Shown piece after piece: positions 20,634 to 33,916 of a stretch of 64,000 nucleotides of DNA. A program made the position numbers and the translations under genes. The DNA is from Tragulus kanchil (lineage: Eukaryota; Chordata; Mammalia; Artiodactyla; Tragulidae), in assembly GCA_022376925.1 (NCBI GenBank), contig JAIOJX010000002.1, forward strand, positions 41,067,501 through 41,131,500, written 5' to 3'. Every line of letters begins with the position of its first letter. Positions within the stretch are counted from its first letter, which is position 1. Below the pieces are notes generated by a model that saw only the letters and a list, made by a program, of their open reading frames with translations, was not told the origin of the DNA and did no database searches.

Positions 20634-22863
20634 TTGTGTTAAGTTCAAATCATCATTTAGACCCAGGCTTAGTAATGCATGTATTTGGTCTGGAAACCTA
20701 GGATAACGCAGTATAAACACAAGGCTTTAGGCCAATGCCCTAATTTCACACTTGATTGTCTTCTTGGGCCTGCGATGAAATGTCATCCATCCTTCTGGTC
20801 GGGAGACAGCGATGCATTTGTGCAGAAGTGGTCTGCCTGGAGGAGGCGTCAGCCTGGGCTCCCCGGCCGCGGGCGCTGCTCGCAGAGAGCCCAACACCCC
20901 AGGCTTTGCCCAGGACAGATTGATGTCCAGCTAACAACCTCCCCAGGGCACTGAGCCCCAAGGCAACAGAACGACCTTCATCCTCCTCACATTCTGGCCC
21001 ACCGCCTTGGCAATCAGCTAAGAGGGCACCCTTTCATTCGCTGTGGTTCTCATGCGCTTGTGGGAAAAAATATCAGGCGATGTTGGCTTTGGGATTTCAT
21101 ACTGGAGTCTGAATCTGTGGTTTCATTCCAAAAATACCATAAGAAAGTCTGAGGAGCAGTAAAGCTGGGGAAAAAATAGCTGACATTGAGATTCAGTCCT
21201 GAGCATCCACAAATATTTCTAGAATCTTCTCCCCTCCCCTTTTTTTTGGTCAAGCAAACCTTTCTTCAAAGAAAAGCTTAGTCATTGAGGAGCCAGCTGT
21301 GTGAGAAACGAGTGAGAACGACTCTCCTTGAAGCAGGCCGGATCCTGCCTGGCTCTTCTTTCCAGGCTCCCCCCACCTCACTCGCCGGCCGCCCTGGAGC
21401 TTCCCGGGCAAGAATGACACCAGCTCCTGGTTCCCCAACTGTGCTCCGGGAAGTAGGTACTTCAGCTGCTTCCCAAAGACCCCTCTGGTCCCAGACCCCT
21501 CGATGCCCTGGGTCATCTCCCAGCTTCCCTACAGTGTCAGACAGACGGGAGTTCTTAACACTGGAGAGCTGGACATGCCAGGGCCTCTCTGAGTCATGGT
21601 CACTGCCAGATGCGATGTGCTGCAGGCCGCCGGCCCCCACGCTCCCCAGGGAAAGCCCTCAGGGAGAACTGCCCCTGACCCATCTGACCACTGCCTGCAG
21701 GAAGAGGGGCACTGGAGAGGGGGCGGAGGGGGGCAACCGGGGTCCAGGACAGGCGGGGAAGGCAAGGAACCTGTGGACACTGACGCTGGGTCATCTCCAG
21801 CGATGAGGTCAGCCAGAGTAAAGGCGGCACCCACACTCTCTGCCAACCAGGGATCCAGCGCCAAAGCTCCACTGACATCCTGCCTTCACCTGCACGACCC
21901 TCCTCAGAGCCCCGGAGCACAGCCACAGCAGGGCCGGCATCGCCTCCTCACTGGGGAAAAATACCTCTCCAGGGAACCTGCATCTTCACCCCCAGCCCAT
22001 TTCTAGCTCTGCAGTGGCTTCCACTCCCTTGCAAATATGCACACTGTATCGACTTCTGAGAACAGACACAAAGAACAAGGACGGGGAAGAGAACGCAAGA
22101 CTTGTCCCACAGCTCATGCAGGCCGGGCTGCATGGGTGGATGATCCGCTATCCAGCCTGTCGGGTAGATCAGCAACTGTTTTTCTCTTGTGAATGCGCTG
22201 TTTTCTTTTTCTGAAGGAATGGGTGAAATCCTCTGAGTAAACAGGTAAACCGAGAGCTCATTCTGAGCCCTGACGTCAGCCCTCCACTGTCCCTGTCCTG
22301 AAGGTTTTCGACTCTCCTGAAATTTTCCGCTCGACGTGGGTGGCTGGCTTCATGTGTTTTCCTGGGCCTCTGCACCCCGTGGGGTTTGGGACGCCACCAG
22401 CAACAGGAGTGAGCTGCCACCTGCCTGCGGTCTCCGGGCTCCTGCCCGCCCAGCCGCATCAAGCTGGAGGCAGAGTGCCGGGGCCGGGCTGGAGGCGGGA
22501 GAGGCCTGCGCAGGGAAACGTTCAAGGGAAAAGGAATTTCGCACCAAGCCTGGCCCTCGGACGCAGATGCAGAAGCCTTCCTGGACCTCCACTTTTCACA
22601 CCAGTCTTTCATTGGGTTAGAAGGCAAAAGACAAAGAAATAATTTACGTATATCTATGCATCTATAAGAAGTTTGATAGCATTTTAGAACTAGAAATAGA
22701 CTGGTGGGTACTCAGATTCAATTGAGTAAGATTTCTTTACCCTCAAAAGAGACCTGAGTCAGTGATAAAAATCCTACTTGCAAAAGCAAATAGAAGACCT
22801 TCACGGAGCCTTTGCTGTCACAGCCTCAGATCCAAGTGTCATAGGGAGCGTCTACCCTTTCTG
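20634..22863. other. intergenic, locally GC-rich, no gene recognised
   Basis: GC-rich patches near 20860, 21320-21800 and 22390-22560 create many overlapping frames on both strands. None shows a domain, conserved motif or splice-supported exon that I recognise. Confidence 0.5.
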
Positions 22864-23068
22864 GGGGCTTCCCAGATAGCACTAGCAGTAAAGAACCCGC
22901 CTGCCAATGCAGGAGATGTAAGAGGCGTGGGTTTGATCCGTGGATCGGGAAGATCCTCTGGAGGAGGGCGTGACAACCCACTGCACTATTCTTGCCTGGA
23001 GAACCCTACGGACAGAGGAGCCCAGAGGGCTACAGTCTATTGGGTCGCAGAGAGCGACTGAACCACAG
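22864..23068 (+). mobile_element. Bov-tA SINE
   Basis: GGGGCTTCCCAGATAGCACTAG ... CCGCCTGCCAATGCAGGAG ... CAACCCACTGCACTATTCTTGCC ... GGGTCGCAGAGAGCGAC. It is moderately diverged. Confidence 0.87.
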
Positions 23069-23949
23069 AAAACCTTATTCAACAAATGCATATCAGTTTG
23101 TTATATCCTAATAAAGAATCCATAAATGTGCTGATCGTCAAAGTGTTCAAGCACTTCAACAGAATCGTTGTTTTACCCTCATGAAATCCTCGGACGGGAA
23201 GTTGTGAGTCTTCAGTTATTCAGGGGATGAACAACACTGATGAAATCACCTGCCTGTCATGCGACAGGGACCCAGCTTCTCGCAGGATCCCAGGTTGCCC
23301 ACCCCTGGCGGCAAGAGTCTGGGGGCACCGCTGGGAAACCTAGGTGCGTACCCCCACCTGCTGCCCAGAGCCCCGAGGAGCACAGGCACCCTCCAGGGTT
23401 ACAGTGCACCCTGATCTCCCTCCTGCATCCTTGGCTACCTCCAGGGACCTCCTCCATTCTGGTTTGATGCTTAATTTGAAAAGACGTACAGAACGTCATA
23501 AATCTGCAGATGCCTAGTAACGATACATGTTTCTCTCAAATGAGCCACCAAAAGAAAGGCCTCTGGCCGAGTGTGAAGCCGGGACACTCGTCCTGAGCTT
23601 CCCTGGGAAGCTTCGAAAGAGGCCGTGGAGAAGCCAGCCCGTCCTCTGCCACCCACAGCCCTGCCCTGAGGCTGGTCTGAATCCAGCCACCTGCCAGGCA
23701 GGGCAAGGCAGCACAGTCAGGCGAGATCTCTCTCCTGAGAATGCCCCACCACACCTGCAAGAGGCCACCAAGCTCTCCTGCAGCTCATTAGCCACTCCGA
23801 CAGTACCGAAAAAAGTGCAGGACACCTTCCCTGCCAGCAGGTGCCCCGCGCCTGCTGCCTCCCCTCCACCCTGTCTGAGGGCTCCAGCCAGAGGCACTGA
23901 CCACTGCCAGTCTTCCCCCATCCTGCAGCCCCGCTGGTCCACGACTCAG
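23069..23949. other. intergenic, no gene recognised
   Basis: Unassigned sequence. Overlapping frames on both strands at 23514-23991 look like GC-content by-products. Confidence 0.5.
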
Positions 23950-26066
23950 CCAGGGTATCACCCTCCTGCATCATCTTCCACTGGCTCCTGACCCCTGGAT
24001 CCAGGTGCTTTATCCATCTAAATGAGAGTTTACTTGAGAAGAAGGTCAGGTTCAAGGCATAAAGAAAGTTCAATTGTCTGTGATGAGTTATCAATCCGCT
24101 CATGGATGTGTTTCACAAAGGATGCTTGGCTGGTCCTGGGAAATGAGCTCTAGGACGTTTGGTTATTATCTAAAAACATATGCTATCAATTATAAAAAAA
24201 ACTACTTTGTCATAGTGAAATTTTGACTTGAAACATATTCATAGGGTAAAATTTTAGTTTCTAAAGTAAATTGCTCTCAAATTAATTTTTAAATAATTAG
24301 GATTTGGTCCCAGAAGTGGGGTAAGGGGTCCACCACCAGGGGGTTTCTAACAGTTTTCCTTTAAAAGACAAAACTGTTATCCAAGTTTCAAAAAATATTA
24401 GAACACAAAGCCTGGTCTTAATGATGTAAGCTGCACTCACAGCAAAGACTGAAGGACAACCCAGTGAAGAGTGAACATTAGATATTTCCAAAGGGACCCA
24501 GGGTCATTTGTTATTTCCATGCTCCAAAATCTACAGGCTTCACCTTTATCCTAGAAAGAAAGAGGACATTGTTAAAGCTATCTACTATGTGTGAACACAA
24601 TGACAGTCGGCACTCAGAATTTAGTGACCAAGTTACCAAACAAAAAACTAAAATGACTTTCTGTTGAAGATAAAAAAGATGTAAGAAATCAGTATTGGGG
24701 AGGTTTCTAAAGTTCCTTGATTTTTATTTTCCTGCAAATGCATGTACATCTGACATTGTTCACACTGGAGAATTTTCTCAGATGACTTACCGGGTTACTC
24801 AGGCGACGACACGGACCGCCGGAGCACAGAGTGCCTTGTGTGCTGTAGCTGACGGACAGTGCCCCGAGGTCAGGGGCAGTAACCGGTGGAGAGGAGGGGA
24901 GCACGCGGGCGGGCGCACAGGGAAAAGACAGGCCGTGGATGGAAAATCCTTGAAGCTACGTGCTCTGAAAACCGGGTCTATTACACGGGTATATGGTATG
25001 CCAGGCAGGGAGCACTAACCATAAAGTCCAGGGTATCACCCTCCTGCATCATCTTCCACTGGCTCCTGACCCCTGGATCCAGGTGCTTTATCCATCTAAA
25101 TGAGAGTTTACTTGAGAAGAAGGTCAGGTTCAAGGCATAAAGAAAGTTCAATTGTCTGTGATGAGTTATCAATCCGCTCATGGATGTGTTTCACAAAGGA
25201 TGCTTGGCTGGTCCTGGGAAATGAGCTCTAGGACGTTTGGTTATTATCTAAAAACATATGCTATCAATTATAAAAAAAACTACTTTGTCATAGTGAAATT
25301 TTGACTTGAAACATATTCATAGGGTAAAATTTTAGTTTCTAAAGTAAATTGCTCTCAAATTAATTTTTAAATAATTAGGATTTGGTCCCAGAAGTGGGGT
25401 AAGGGGTCCACCCACCAGGGGTTGCTAACAGTTTTCCTTTAAAAGACAAAACTGTTATCCAAGTTTCAAAAAATATTAGAACACAAAGCCTGGTCTTAAT
25501 GATGTAAGCTGCACTCACAGCAAAGACTGAAGGACAACCCAGTGAAGAGTGAACATTAGATATTTCCAAAGGGACCCAGGGTCATTTGTTATTTCCATGC
25601 TCCAAAATCTACAGGCTTCACCTTTATCCTAGAAAGAAAGAGGACATTGTTAAAGCTATCTACTATGTGTGAACACAATGACAGTCGGCACTCAGAATTT
25701 AGTGACCAAGTTACCAAACAAAAAACTAAAATGACTTTCTGTTGAAGATAAAAAAGATGTAAGAAATCAGTATTGGGGAGGTTTCTAAAGTTCCTTGATT
25801 TTTATTTTCCTGCAAATGCATGTACATCTGACATTGTTCACACTGGAGAATTTTCTCAGATGACTTACCGGGTTACTCAGGCGACGACACGGACCGCCGG
25901 AGCACAGAGTGCCTTGTGTGCTGTAGCTGACGGACAGTGCCCCGAGGTCAGGGGCAGTAACCGGTGGAGAGGAGGGGAGCACGCGGGCGGGCGCACAGGG
26001 AAAAGACAGGCCGTGGATGGAAAATCCTTGAAGCTACGTGCTCTGAAAACCGGGTTTATTACACGG
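23950..26066. repeat. tandem near-identical pair 5 (A 23950-25027, B 25028-26066)
   Basis: Offset 1078. Identity runs to ACACGG at 24988/26066, then A carries a ~39-base unmatched filler before B. Small differences lie near 24331/25409 (CCACCACCAGGGGG versus CCACCCACCAGGGG). The unit has no recognised gene. Confidence 0.93.
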
Positions 26067-27966
26067 TTTTCTCTACTTTAGTATATGTTCAAAAATTTCC
26101 TTAATAAACATTTAAAAACTAAAAGCACAAAACTATGCCCTCAATGATACGCTATTCTCCACCTATCAAAGTGGCCATAAAGAAGATCAATAACACCAAG
26201 AGTGGTCCAGACATGGAGCTCGAGCAAACCACATCTGTTCAGGAGAAAAACACATCTCAGAGGGATTTTCATACAAGGACTGGATAGAGACGTTATGGGT
26301 TTATTATCTGCACCACAGCCTACATCTTTTCCTGCCTGGACAAATATTCATGTTTACATCACTGGAGATGATATGATACACTGGAGATGATATGATACGT
26401 GCGTGTGTCTGTGAGCATGTGTGTGTAAACTGACCACACAAAATCTACGTCTGCTCCTCCTTTCTAACTTGGCTTAGAGCACAAATGGCATAGGATTGGC
26501 CCCAAACTTGTGATGAGCACTAAACTTTGATGTATTCATAATTGTAACCTGGTGACATAACCCCTTATTACTACAGTGTACACGTCATAGGTGTTCAAGT
26601 GCCACTGTATACACTGTCAGGACCTATGTTAACATACCACTTAGGGCCTGCAGACATGGGAAGAGCCCACATGGCGCAGCTCTGAGCACGGGATGCTTTC
26701 CTACTTTTTAAAATTTAACATGTACATTTATTTAACAAGTAGTAGAGTCGCCAGCCCTTTACTGAAAGTGGTTTCTATTTAGAGAATAGAAAGAGATCCC
26801 TAAGAGATAAAGCAAATAGGATCTGATGCTGAATTAAGACAATTCTAAAATCCTGGTATAATTCCAGTGCATCGGGTAAAGTTCCTTGATTTTTATTTTC
26901 CTGCAAATGCATGTACATCTGACATTGTTCACACTGGAGAATTTTCTCAGATGACTTACCGGGTTACTCAGGCGACGACACGGACCGCCGGAGCACAGAG
27001 TGCCTTGTGTGCTGTAGCTGACGGACAGTGCCCCGAGGTCAGGGGCAGTAACCGGTGGAGAGGAGGGGAGCACGCGGCGGGCGCACAGGGAAAAGACAGG
27101 CCGTGGATGGAAAATCCTTGAAGCTACGTGCTCTGAAAACCGGGTTTATTACACGGTTTTCTCTACTTTAGTATATGTTCAAAAATTTCCTTAATAAACA
27201 TTTAAAAACTAAAAGCACAAAACTATGCCCTCAATGATACGCTATTCTCCACCTATCAAAGTGGCCATAAAGAAGATCAATAACACCAAGAGTGGTCCAG
27301 ACATGGAGCTCGAGCAAACCACATCTGTTCAGGAGAAAAACACATCTCAGAGGGATTTTCATACAAGGACTGGATAGAGACGTTATGGGTTTATTATCTG
27401 CACCACAGCCTACATCTTTTCCTGCCTGGACAAATATTCATGTTTACATCACTGGAGATGATATGATACACTGGAGATGATATGATACGTGCGTGTGTCT
27501 GTGAGCATGTGTGTGTAAACTGACCACACAAAATCTACGTCTGCTCCTCCTTTCTAACTTGGCTTAGAGCACAAATGGCATAGGATTGGCCCCAAACTTG
27601 TGATGAGCACTAAACTTTGATGTATTCATAATTGTAACCTGGTGACATAACCCCTTATTACTACAGTGTACACGTCATAGGTGTTCAAGTGCCACTGTAT
27701 ACACTGTCAGGACCTATGTTAACATACCACTTAGGGCCTGCAGACATGGGAAGAGCCCACATGGCGCAGCTCTGAGCACGGGATGCTTTCCTACTTTTTA
27801 AAATTTAACATGTACATTTATTTAACAAGTAGTAGAGTCGCCAGCCCTTTACTGAAAGTGGTTTCTATTTAGAGAATAGAAAGAGATCCCTAAGAGATAA
27901 AGCAAATAGGATCTGATGCTGAATTAAGACAATTCTAAAATCCTGGTATAATTCCAGTGCATCGGG
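25786..27966. repeat. tandem near-identical pair 6 (A 25786-26876, B 26877-27966)
   Basis: Offset 1091, later 1090 through a one-base G-run difference (CGCGGGCGGG versus CGCGGCGGG near 27075). The junction is flush at CATCGGG|TAAAG. It overlaps pair 5, so a ~280-bp segment occurs three times (about 24708-24988, 25786-26066, 26877-27156). Confidence 0.94.
26348..26398. repeat. short tandem duplication (about 19 bp x2; recurs at 27438-27488)
   Basis: ACTGGAGATGATATGATAC occurs twice in direct succession. It is present identically in both copies of block pair 6. Confidence 0.75.
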
Positions 27967-28118
27967 ACCACTCAGACCTGAGACTTTATATTGAACGATC
28001 TTGTTATTTATAAAATATTCTTTGAGCTCTATAATTATCATTTTTTCTAATTTTCCAGCATTTTATATACACATTTTATTTTCATCATCTTACAGATGTG
28101 CATAAAATCACTAGAGTA

Positions 28119-28446
28119 GGACTTCCCCTGGTGGTCCAGTGGGTAAGGACACTGCCTTGCAGTGCAAGGGGCGCCGGTTCGATCCCTGGCCTGGGAAGAT
28201 CCCACGTGCCATGGAGTGGCTGGACCGATGTGTCCAATTACCGAGCCAGAGCTCTGGAGCGCATGCGCCCAGAGCCGGTGCTCTGCAACGACAGACGCCA
28301 CGGCGATGGGAGGCCCACAGGAGCCAAAGAACAAAGACGGATGAAAATGGAGAAATGAAAGACCAATAGAAGTGGCCCGCCCGCTCCCCTCCCTCCCCAA
28401 CCCGACCCCCGCCCAAAATAAATAAATAAATCTTAAAAAAAAAACA
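28119..28446 (+). mobile_element. CHR-2-type tRNA-derived SINE
   Basis: Head GGACTTCCCCTGGTGGTCCAG, box-B-like GGTTCGATCCC, body with GATCCCACGTGCCATGGAG and CAGGAGCCAAAGAACAAAG, C-rich stretch (CCGCTCCCCTCCCTCC) and an AATAAATAAATAAATC/A tail. Confidence 0.87.
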
Positions 28447-28789
28447 TTATTCTCTCTGCAAATATGCTGAAATAAAGCACAGCAGAGTGGAAGCACAGGG
28501 CATGGATAGGCAGACAGGCAGAGATGTAGACACAGAGATGGATCAGGATGCAGGTGAGATGTGACTCCGAACGCAGACGTTCCTGTGGGAAGGGGGCTGG
28601 GGAGGCGAGGATTGAGGGAGACACAGAGAGAGACAGAGTCGGGGAGGGACAGCGTGGCAAGCCAGGCGACCCCTGCCTAGGCCCAGCTCGGAGCAGAGCA
28701 GGGAGCCCAGAGGCTCTGGCTGCGATTTTCCCCATCATGACAACATCCCTTCTCACCAAAAGGAACCATAGTGCGGGTTTATGACACCA

Positions 28790-28960
28790 GTGTGTTTGCC
28801 TGGCTTGTTTCCGTATATAAATAGAATCGCACTGTATATGTTCTCTGGTGTGAGCTGCCTTCCTTATTTCAACATTCAGTTTGTGATTCACCCCACTGCT
28901 GAATGGAGCTATTGTTCACTCTCTGCTCGTGCTTTTCAGACCTCACTGTGTGCAGGTCTC
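28790..28960. mobile_element. possible old LINE/LTR-type repeat fragment
   Basis: TATAAATAGAATCGCACTGTATATGTTCTCTGGTGTGAGCTGCC ... CAACATTCAGTTTGTGATTCA resembles a common mammalian interspersed repeat (ATAAATGGAATCATACAGTATG...). I cannot assign the family with certainty. Confidence 0.35.
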
Positions 28961-30092
28961 ACAAGACACACATCCAGTTCTGCTGAAGCCAACAAGCTAT
29001 TTCCGACCGGGGCTGCTACAAATGCCGCTGCCCTGAGGATTCTTGAAGGAAGCTCTCGTGGCTGTCTGTACGCATGTCTGTGGGCTGTACATGCAAGGAA
29101 AAGAAGTTTTGGTAGGTAATACGAATGTTCCCCAAGCTGTCTCTGTTAAAAGAAAGACTCAGAGCACTAGGGTTTGCAGACCCAGGAGAACCAAGACCCT
29201 CACCTGGGAATTTACTTAACTAATGTGACAGTTATTTATGAAACAGAATTCTACTCTACGTGTATTTTGTCCCAGTGAATTGTGTCACTATGAAAGAGAA
29301 GTCCTTATGCTGTCTCAGTGTGGATGTGATCGAATTCTCTGTTACACTCTGGTCCCTGGAGCTTTCTAACAAGTCAAACAACGCCTTTGGGCAAGCATTC
29401 CTCTCTGGATGTTCAGAGAAACACATCAAACCACGTGAGTTTGAGCTGCAGCCATGGCAAGGAGACTGCATGTATATCCACAGTCCAAAAAGCCGTTGTT
29501 CTTTAAACTGGCTGCTTGGGAAACCCAGGCACTGACAAGAAGAGGAGACCCTTGATTAAGTAAGGAGGACGTTGTCTCCCAGTAAGCCTGAGAAGTTCCC
29601 GCAGCCCCCTTTGGCCTCCCCGCCCCACACATTCCTCTGAACAGAAAGCTAACCCCTGACTCCACTGGAGGAAAACCCCCGTGGCTTCCCTTTCATCGGG
29701 TCCAAGTCAATGCCTGTCCGCAGCCAGCAAGGCCTTTAAAACGCATGTCCAGACTGTGTGACCAAGGCTGCTTCAACCCAAGCTCTCTGCACGGAATATC
29801 CCCCGCCCTGCATGCTCCCAAGAGAGTTACAGATAATAACTCACTCGCTAGCAGATGGGCATCATCAAACCCCTTTACAAACAAGGAAACTGAAGGACAG
29901 GGCGAAGATGCCTCTGGTCACAGGAGAGGGGCTGCCCCAGCCCGTCCAACTTGGACCAGGCTTGCACCACTCCCTCCAGCCCCTTCCTCCCGTGAGGCTG
30001 GTGCCCCTCAAACCACACGTGTTCCCCGCCACCATCCTTACGCCCTCTGTGCTTCACCTGGGATTCTCTTCCGTCCACCTCTGTACTTCACG
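28961..30092. other. intergenic, no gene recognised (MIR at 29855)
   Basis: Unique-looking sequence apart from the MIR piece. No coding signal. Confidence 0.5.
29855..29945 (+). mobile_element. MIR-like fragment
   Basis: TTTACAAACAAGGAAACTGAAGGACAG ... GGTCACAGGAG follows the MIR core sense sequence (TTTACAGATGAGGAAACTGAGGCACAG...GGTCACACAG). Confidence 0.55.
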
Positions 30093-30176
30093 TATGTGTC
30101 AGTCGTGTTGACTCTTTGTGACCCCAGGGACTGTGGCCTGCTCGGCTCTTCTGTCCATGAAATTTTCCAGGCAAGA
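30093..30176 (-). mobile_element. Bov-tA/Bov-A fragment, antisense
   Basis: TGTGTCAGTCGTGTTGACTC, TTGTGACCCCAGGGACTGTGG and GTCCATGAAATTTTCCAGGCAAG match the antisense Bov-A tail. Confidence 0.75.
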
Positions 30177-31059
30177 CCTCTGGACCAAAGGCTCCCCCAC
30201 CCCCGACTCAGCTGCACACCCTCCAGTCTTGAGTGCCACTGCCCAGTTTACCTGATCAAAACGCATCTCAAAGGACGTCAGGATAGTTGGTTATCAAAGA
30301 GAAACAGGACAAAACAGTCCAGAAACGCCAGTGGTTCTGAGAGGAAGAAGCTCCGTTTCTACCAGCGTCACCTCCCCAGGAAAACCAGCTACAACACAGA
30401 AAACATGCCTCTGAGAGGTGGGAGGAAAGTGGAATCTGGCCCAGGAACTCAGGACCTGGGAGCCACACAGCAGGAATGGTCCTGAGTTCCTCAGCACCTC
30501 CCCAGGCCTCAGAGAAAGGGTGCTGCTGAGGCCTCCAACCCAGAACCAAGCCGCTCAGAAAGAATTCCAGGAAAGGCTGGTCTCTCTTGGCTGAGAACCA
30601 GGTGGCCAAACGATGGAAAACCATTCTGGAAACATCTCTGCCAGGTGGGCAAACACCAACTGAGGATCCATGGACATCTCCCCCCAACCTGTTAACAGTC
30701 ACCAGAAGGGGACTTGAACGTACACATCCTGTCCTGCCTGTGGGGCTGGGAGGAACCCCTGGGCTGAACAGGGAGCCGGGTTTCTACCCCTCCCCGGGCA
30801 GCGTCCCTTTGGTCCAGCAGCCATGTCCCCGTGGAGACAGGCAGAGCTGTGAGGTGGACACTGGCCCTGCATCCCCCATGCCCTGAGACCCCTTCCCATT
30901 CAGAAACCCCAAGTTCTGGCCTGCGGCATCTCCTGCTCCCAGCACTGGGATCTGGGCTAGCACTGACCCCAAGACAAACCAGGCAGACCGAACGAAGGCC
31001 CCAAGGACTCTGAACCTGCCCTGTCCTTGCAACTTCAGCCACGAAATTGCTCAGGACCT
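30177..31059. other. intergenic, no gene recognised
   Basis: GC-moderate sequence with frames on both strands but no recognisable protein. Confidence 0.5.
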
Positions 31060-33285
31060 GTTCAAATGCAGCTTAAATAGAATCCAGGGACTCCAGACAC
31101 CATGGATAACATCCAGGGGACACTCCAAATTTACCTGGCCCATGAGAACCAAGAAACATCACAAAGTGAGTGAGAAACAACAACACAAGCTGATCAGACA
31201 TGGGGATCAGCTGAGGAGAGGTAAAAGCTATCATCAAGAAAGTGCGTCATGTGCAATTTCAAATTCTCTTGAAATTGGTGGAAGGTAGAAAGAGAAGTTT
31301 GAAGTGGACCTGCTTGAGCTGCAAAGCACAGCCAGGAAAGTGAAACCACTCTCATCAATGGGCTGAGTAGTGGCACGGAGGTGACGGGGGTAGAGCCCCT
31401 GGACTTGGGGGTGGACCAATAGCATTTGCCCATCTGCTCCAAGGAGAGAAAACAAATAAAGAAAAGAGAGACAGTGTCAGGAACCAGAGAAAAAATAGCA
31501 GAAGGTCCAATACCCACACTGTCCGGCTCCCAGAGGTGAGGAGGGAAGTGGGGCTGGAAGCCTTTCAAAGCAACAATGGTGCAAACTCCTCAAGTGTGAA
31601 AAGTGAGAGACCTAAGCCTACATTTTCAAAAAGTTGAGAAAACCTGCCATCAGAGGAAAGCCTGAAAATCTATGCCAGAACAGGTCACGTTATCAGTTTA
31701 TATCACGTTAGACTGCTGAAAACTAAAAGCAAAGAAAAAAGGTCCTAAAGTCATGAAAGGGGAAACCAAGTTGCAGGAGAGCAACTGATCTGAAAGACCT
31801 GGAGGCCAAGGGACATGCCAGGCCTCCGGAAAGCACTGAGAGAGACCACCGGAAGCTGCCATTTCTGTAGCTGTCAGGAACGAAAGGGGACAGGAAGAAA
31901 ACTCAGAGCAGGTGCCACTACCAAACCAGCCCCTGGAGCATGGACCCTGGAGCTACCCCACACAGAGGGAAGCGGTTGTGACCAACCCTCAGAGCTTCAG
32001 AAGGTGTGAACCGTAGGATGGGTAGAAATGGCCATAAACGATGCAGCTCGTACTTAACAGTGGAGGTGAATTTCATAAAACTGTCTGATATGTTGAAGTC
32101 ACACCCACGAGTCCCGCACGGAAAGCGCAGGAGAGCCCAGGAAACCGAGCGGGCGTGTGGCTTCTCCACGTCACTGGGATTGCTCCGTCATTGCTGCTGG
32201 CCATCAGCAATGGCTTGCCTGAGCAGACTGTGGCACATACAGTGACCCCTGGGAAAGATACACAGGGAAATATCCTCAAAACCATGCTAAAGAAATCAAA
32301 AAGAATTGAAAAGTTAGGTTTCATCCAAACTAAGAGTTTTTTCTCTGCCAAAGACCCTGCAGAAAGCAAGAAAAGATAGGATCATCGTTTGAGGAAAGTA
32401 TTTGCCATGAGAGATTAGTGTCTCGCACACAGAGAGAATGATCAGAGATCAACAGTAAAACATAACTCATTCAATTAGACAACTGGTAGTAGACGATATG
32501 GAAATATCGATTCAGGGAGGAGGACGTGCAGATGGCTCAGACACACATGACAGCTAGAACAAAGGTAATCACATCCCGTGCAGGCAAGGGTGTGGGACGA
32601 AAGCCCAGTGGCGGAGTCTCTCTGGAAGCCTGTGGCGGCTTCCACTAAGACTACACATGCCGCCACCAGGCGGCCCAGTCATGGTGCCCCTGGGCATCGT
32701 CTTGGAGAAACGAACACTTAGGGCCCCACCAAATCTGTACCCAAATGTTTGTAGCAACTTTATCTACAAGAGAACAGGAACAGGAACAGGAACAACCCAA
32801 GTGTCCTTCGGTGGGTGAATGATTAGACCCTCCAGGGTTGGTCTGTGGTGTGGAGTTCTACTCAGCCACGGAGGAGAAGCAGTCACTGGTACCCATAGGA
32901 GCCAGGATGGAGCCCCAGGAACTGGGCCAAGGGAAAAGGGCGAGTGCCAGTGGATTACACACGGTCTCATCATACTCCTAAAACACTCTTGAAATGGCAG
33001 ATGTGGAGAAATTGAGAGTGGGTTAGCAATGGCAGTGGGCTCGGGTGGGGACCCATGGCAAGGGTGCATGCAGTCATGGGGAGGCTGCATGTCCACTTTC
33101 TGATGCCAGTGCCCTGGTCCCTGACACAAGACGTCACTATCAGAAGAAACGGAGACAAGTGTCCATAGGAAATAGCTGTATTATTTTTACAACTGCCCGT
33201 GAATCCACAGTTATGTAAAATACATAAGAGAAAAACTAGATCCAAGCTTAATCCCCACTTAACAGAATTAATGAACACCACGAAA
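31060..33285 (+). mobile_element. decayed L1-family LINE, sense
   Basis: The clearest part is 32700-32900: ATGTTTGTAGCAACTTTATC, AACCCAAGTGTCCTTCGGTGG and TCTACTCAGCCACGGAGG are the L1 ORF2/3'-end sense strings (TTCATAGCAGCATTATTC, AACCCAAGTGTCCATC, TATTCAGCC). At 31690-31830, GACTGCTGAAAACTAAAAGCAAAG and CTGGAGGCCAAG match an upstream L1-type segment. The frame is broken throughout and no open ORF2 remains. The 5' limit is uncertain. Confidence 0.6.
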
Positions 33286-33701
33286 CCTCTGCCTAATATT
33301 TACATCTTCCGTTAAAGTCTGGATGCTTAAATTAATTTTTGAAGCTGATAGTATATACCAACGCATTAAGACTCCATCACTGTTTAGAGAGCTACATTTT
33401 GTTTATAGCTTTTTATGCTGATACCTCATCCTCTTGGGCAACATGCCACGTGAAAATTACACCTACAAGACAATGCTTAGAACAAGAAAGGAAACAGCTT
33501 AACATACCAAACTATGCTCAGGGTCAGAATAAAAACGAGAATTTGAATTTCTTTTTTACTTGATAAAGACTTTAAATAAAATAGGAAATTTCAACTAATT
33601 TCATATGAAATGCAAGTATGGTTTCTGTAAGATCCATGCTGTTTAGAGCAAGAGTAAGGTTTCATTTGATTTTCTCATATGGACCACTGTCTGTAACCTT
33701 T

Positions 33702-33916
33702 CTGGGCTTCCCCAGTGACTCAGCGGGTAAAGAACTCACCTGCAGTGCAGGACACAGGAGACTCAGGTTCGATCCCTGGGTCAGGAAGCTCCCCTGGAGA
33801 AGGAAATGGCAACCCACTCCAGGATTCTTGCCTGGAGAATGTCATGACAGAGGAGCCTGGAGAGCTACAGTCCAAACGTTTGCAACAAGCCAGATATGAC
33901 TGAGTGACTAAACACA
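33702..33916 (+). mobile_element. Bov-tA SINE
   Basis: GGGCTTCCCCAGTGACTCAG ... GGTTCGATCCCTGGGTCAGG ... CAACCCACTCCAGGATTCTTGCC ... GACTGAGTGACTAAACAC. It lacks part of the CCATGGGGTCGC segment. Confidence 0.87.
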
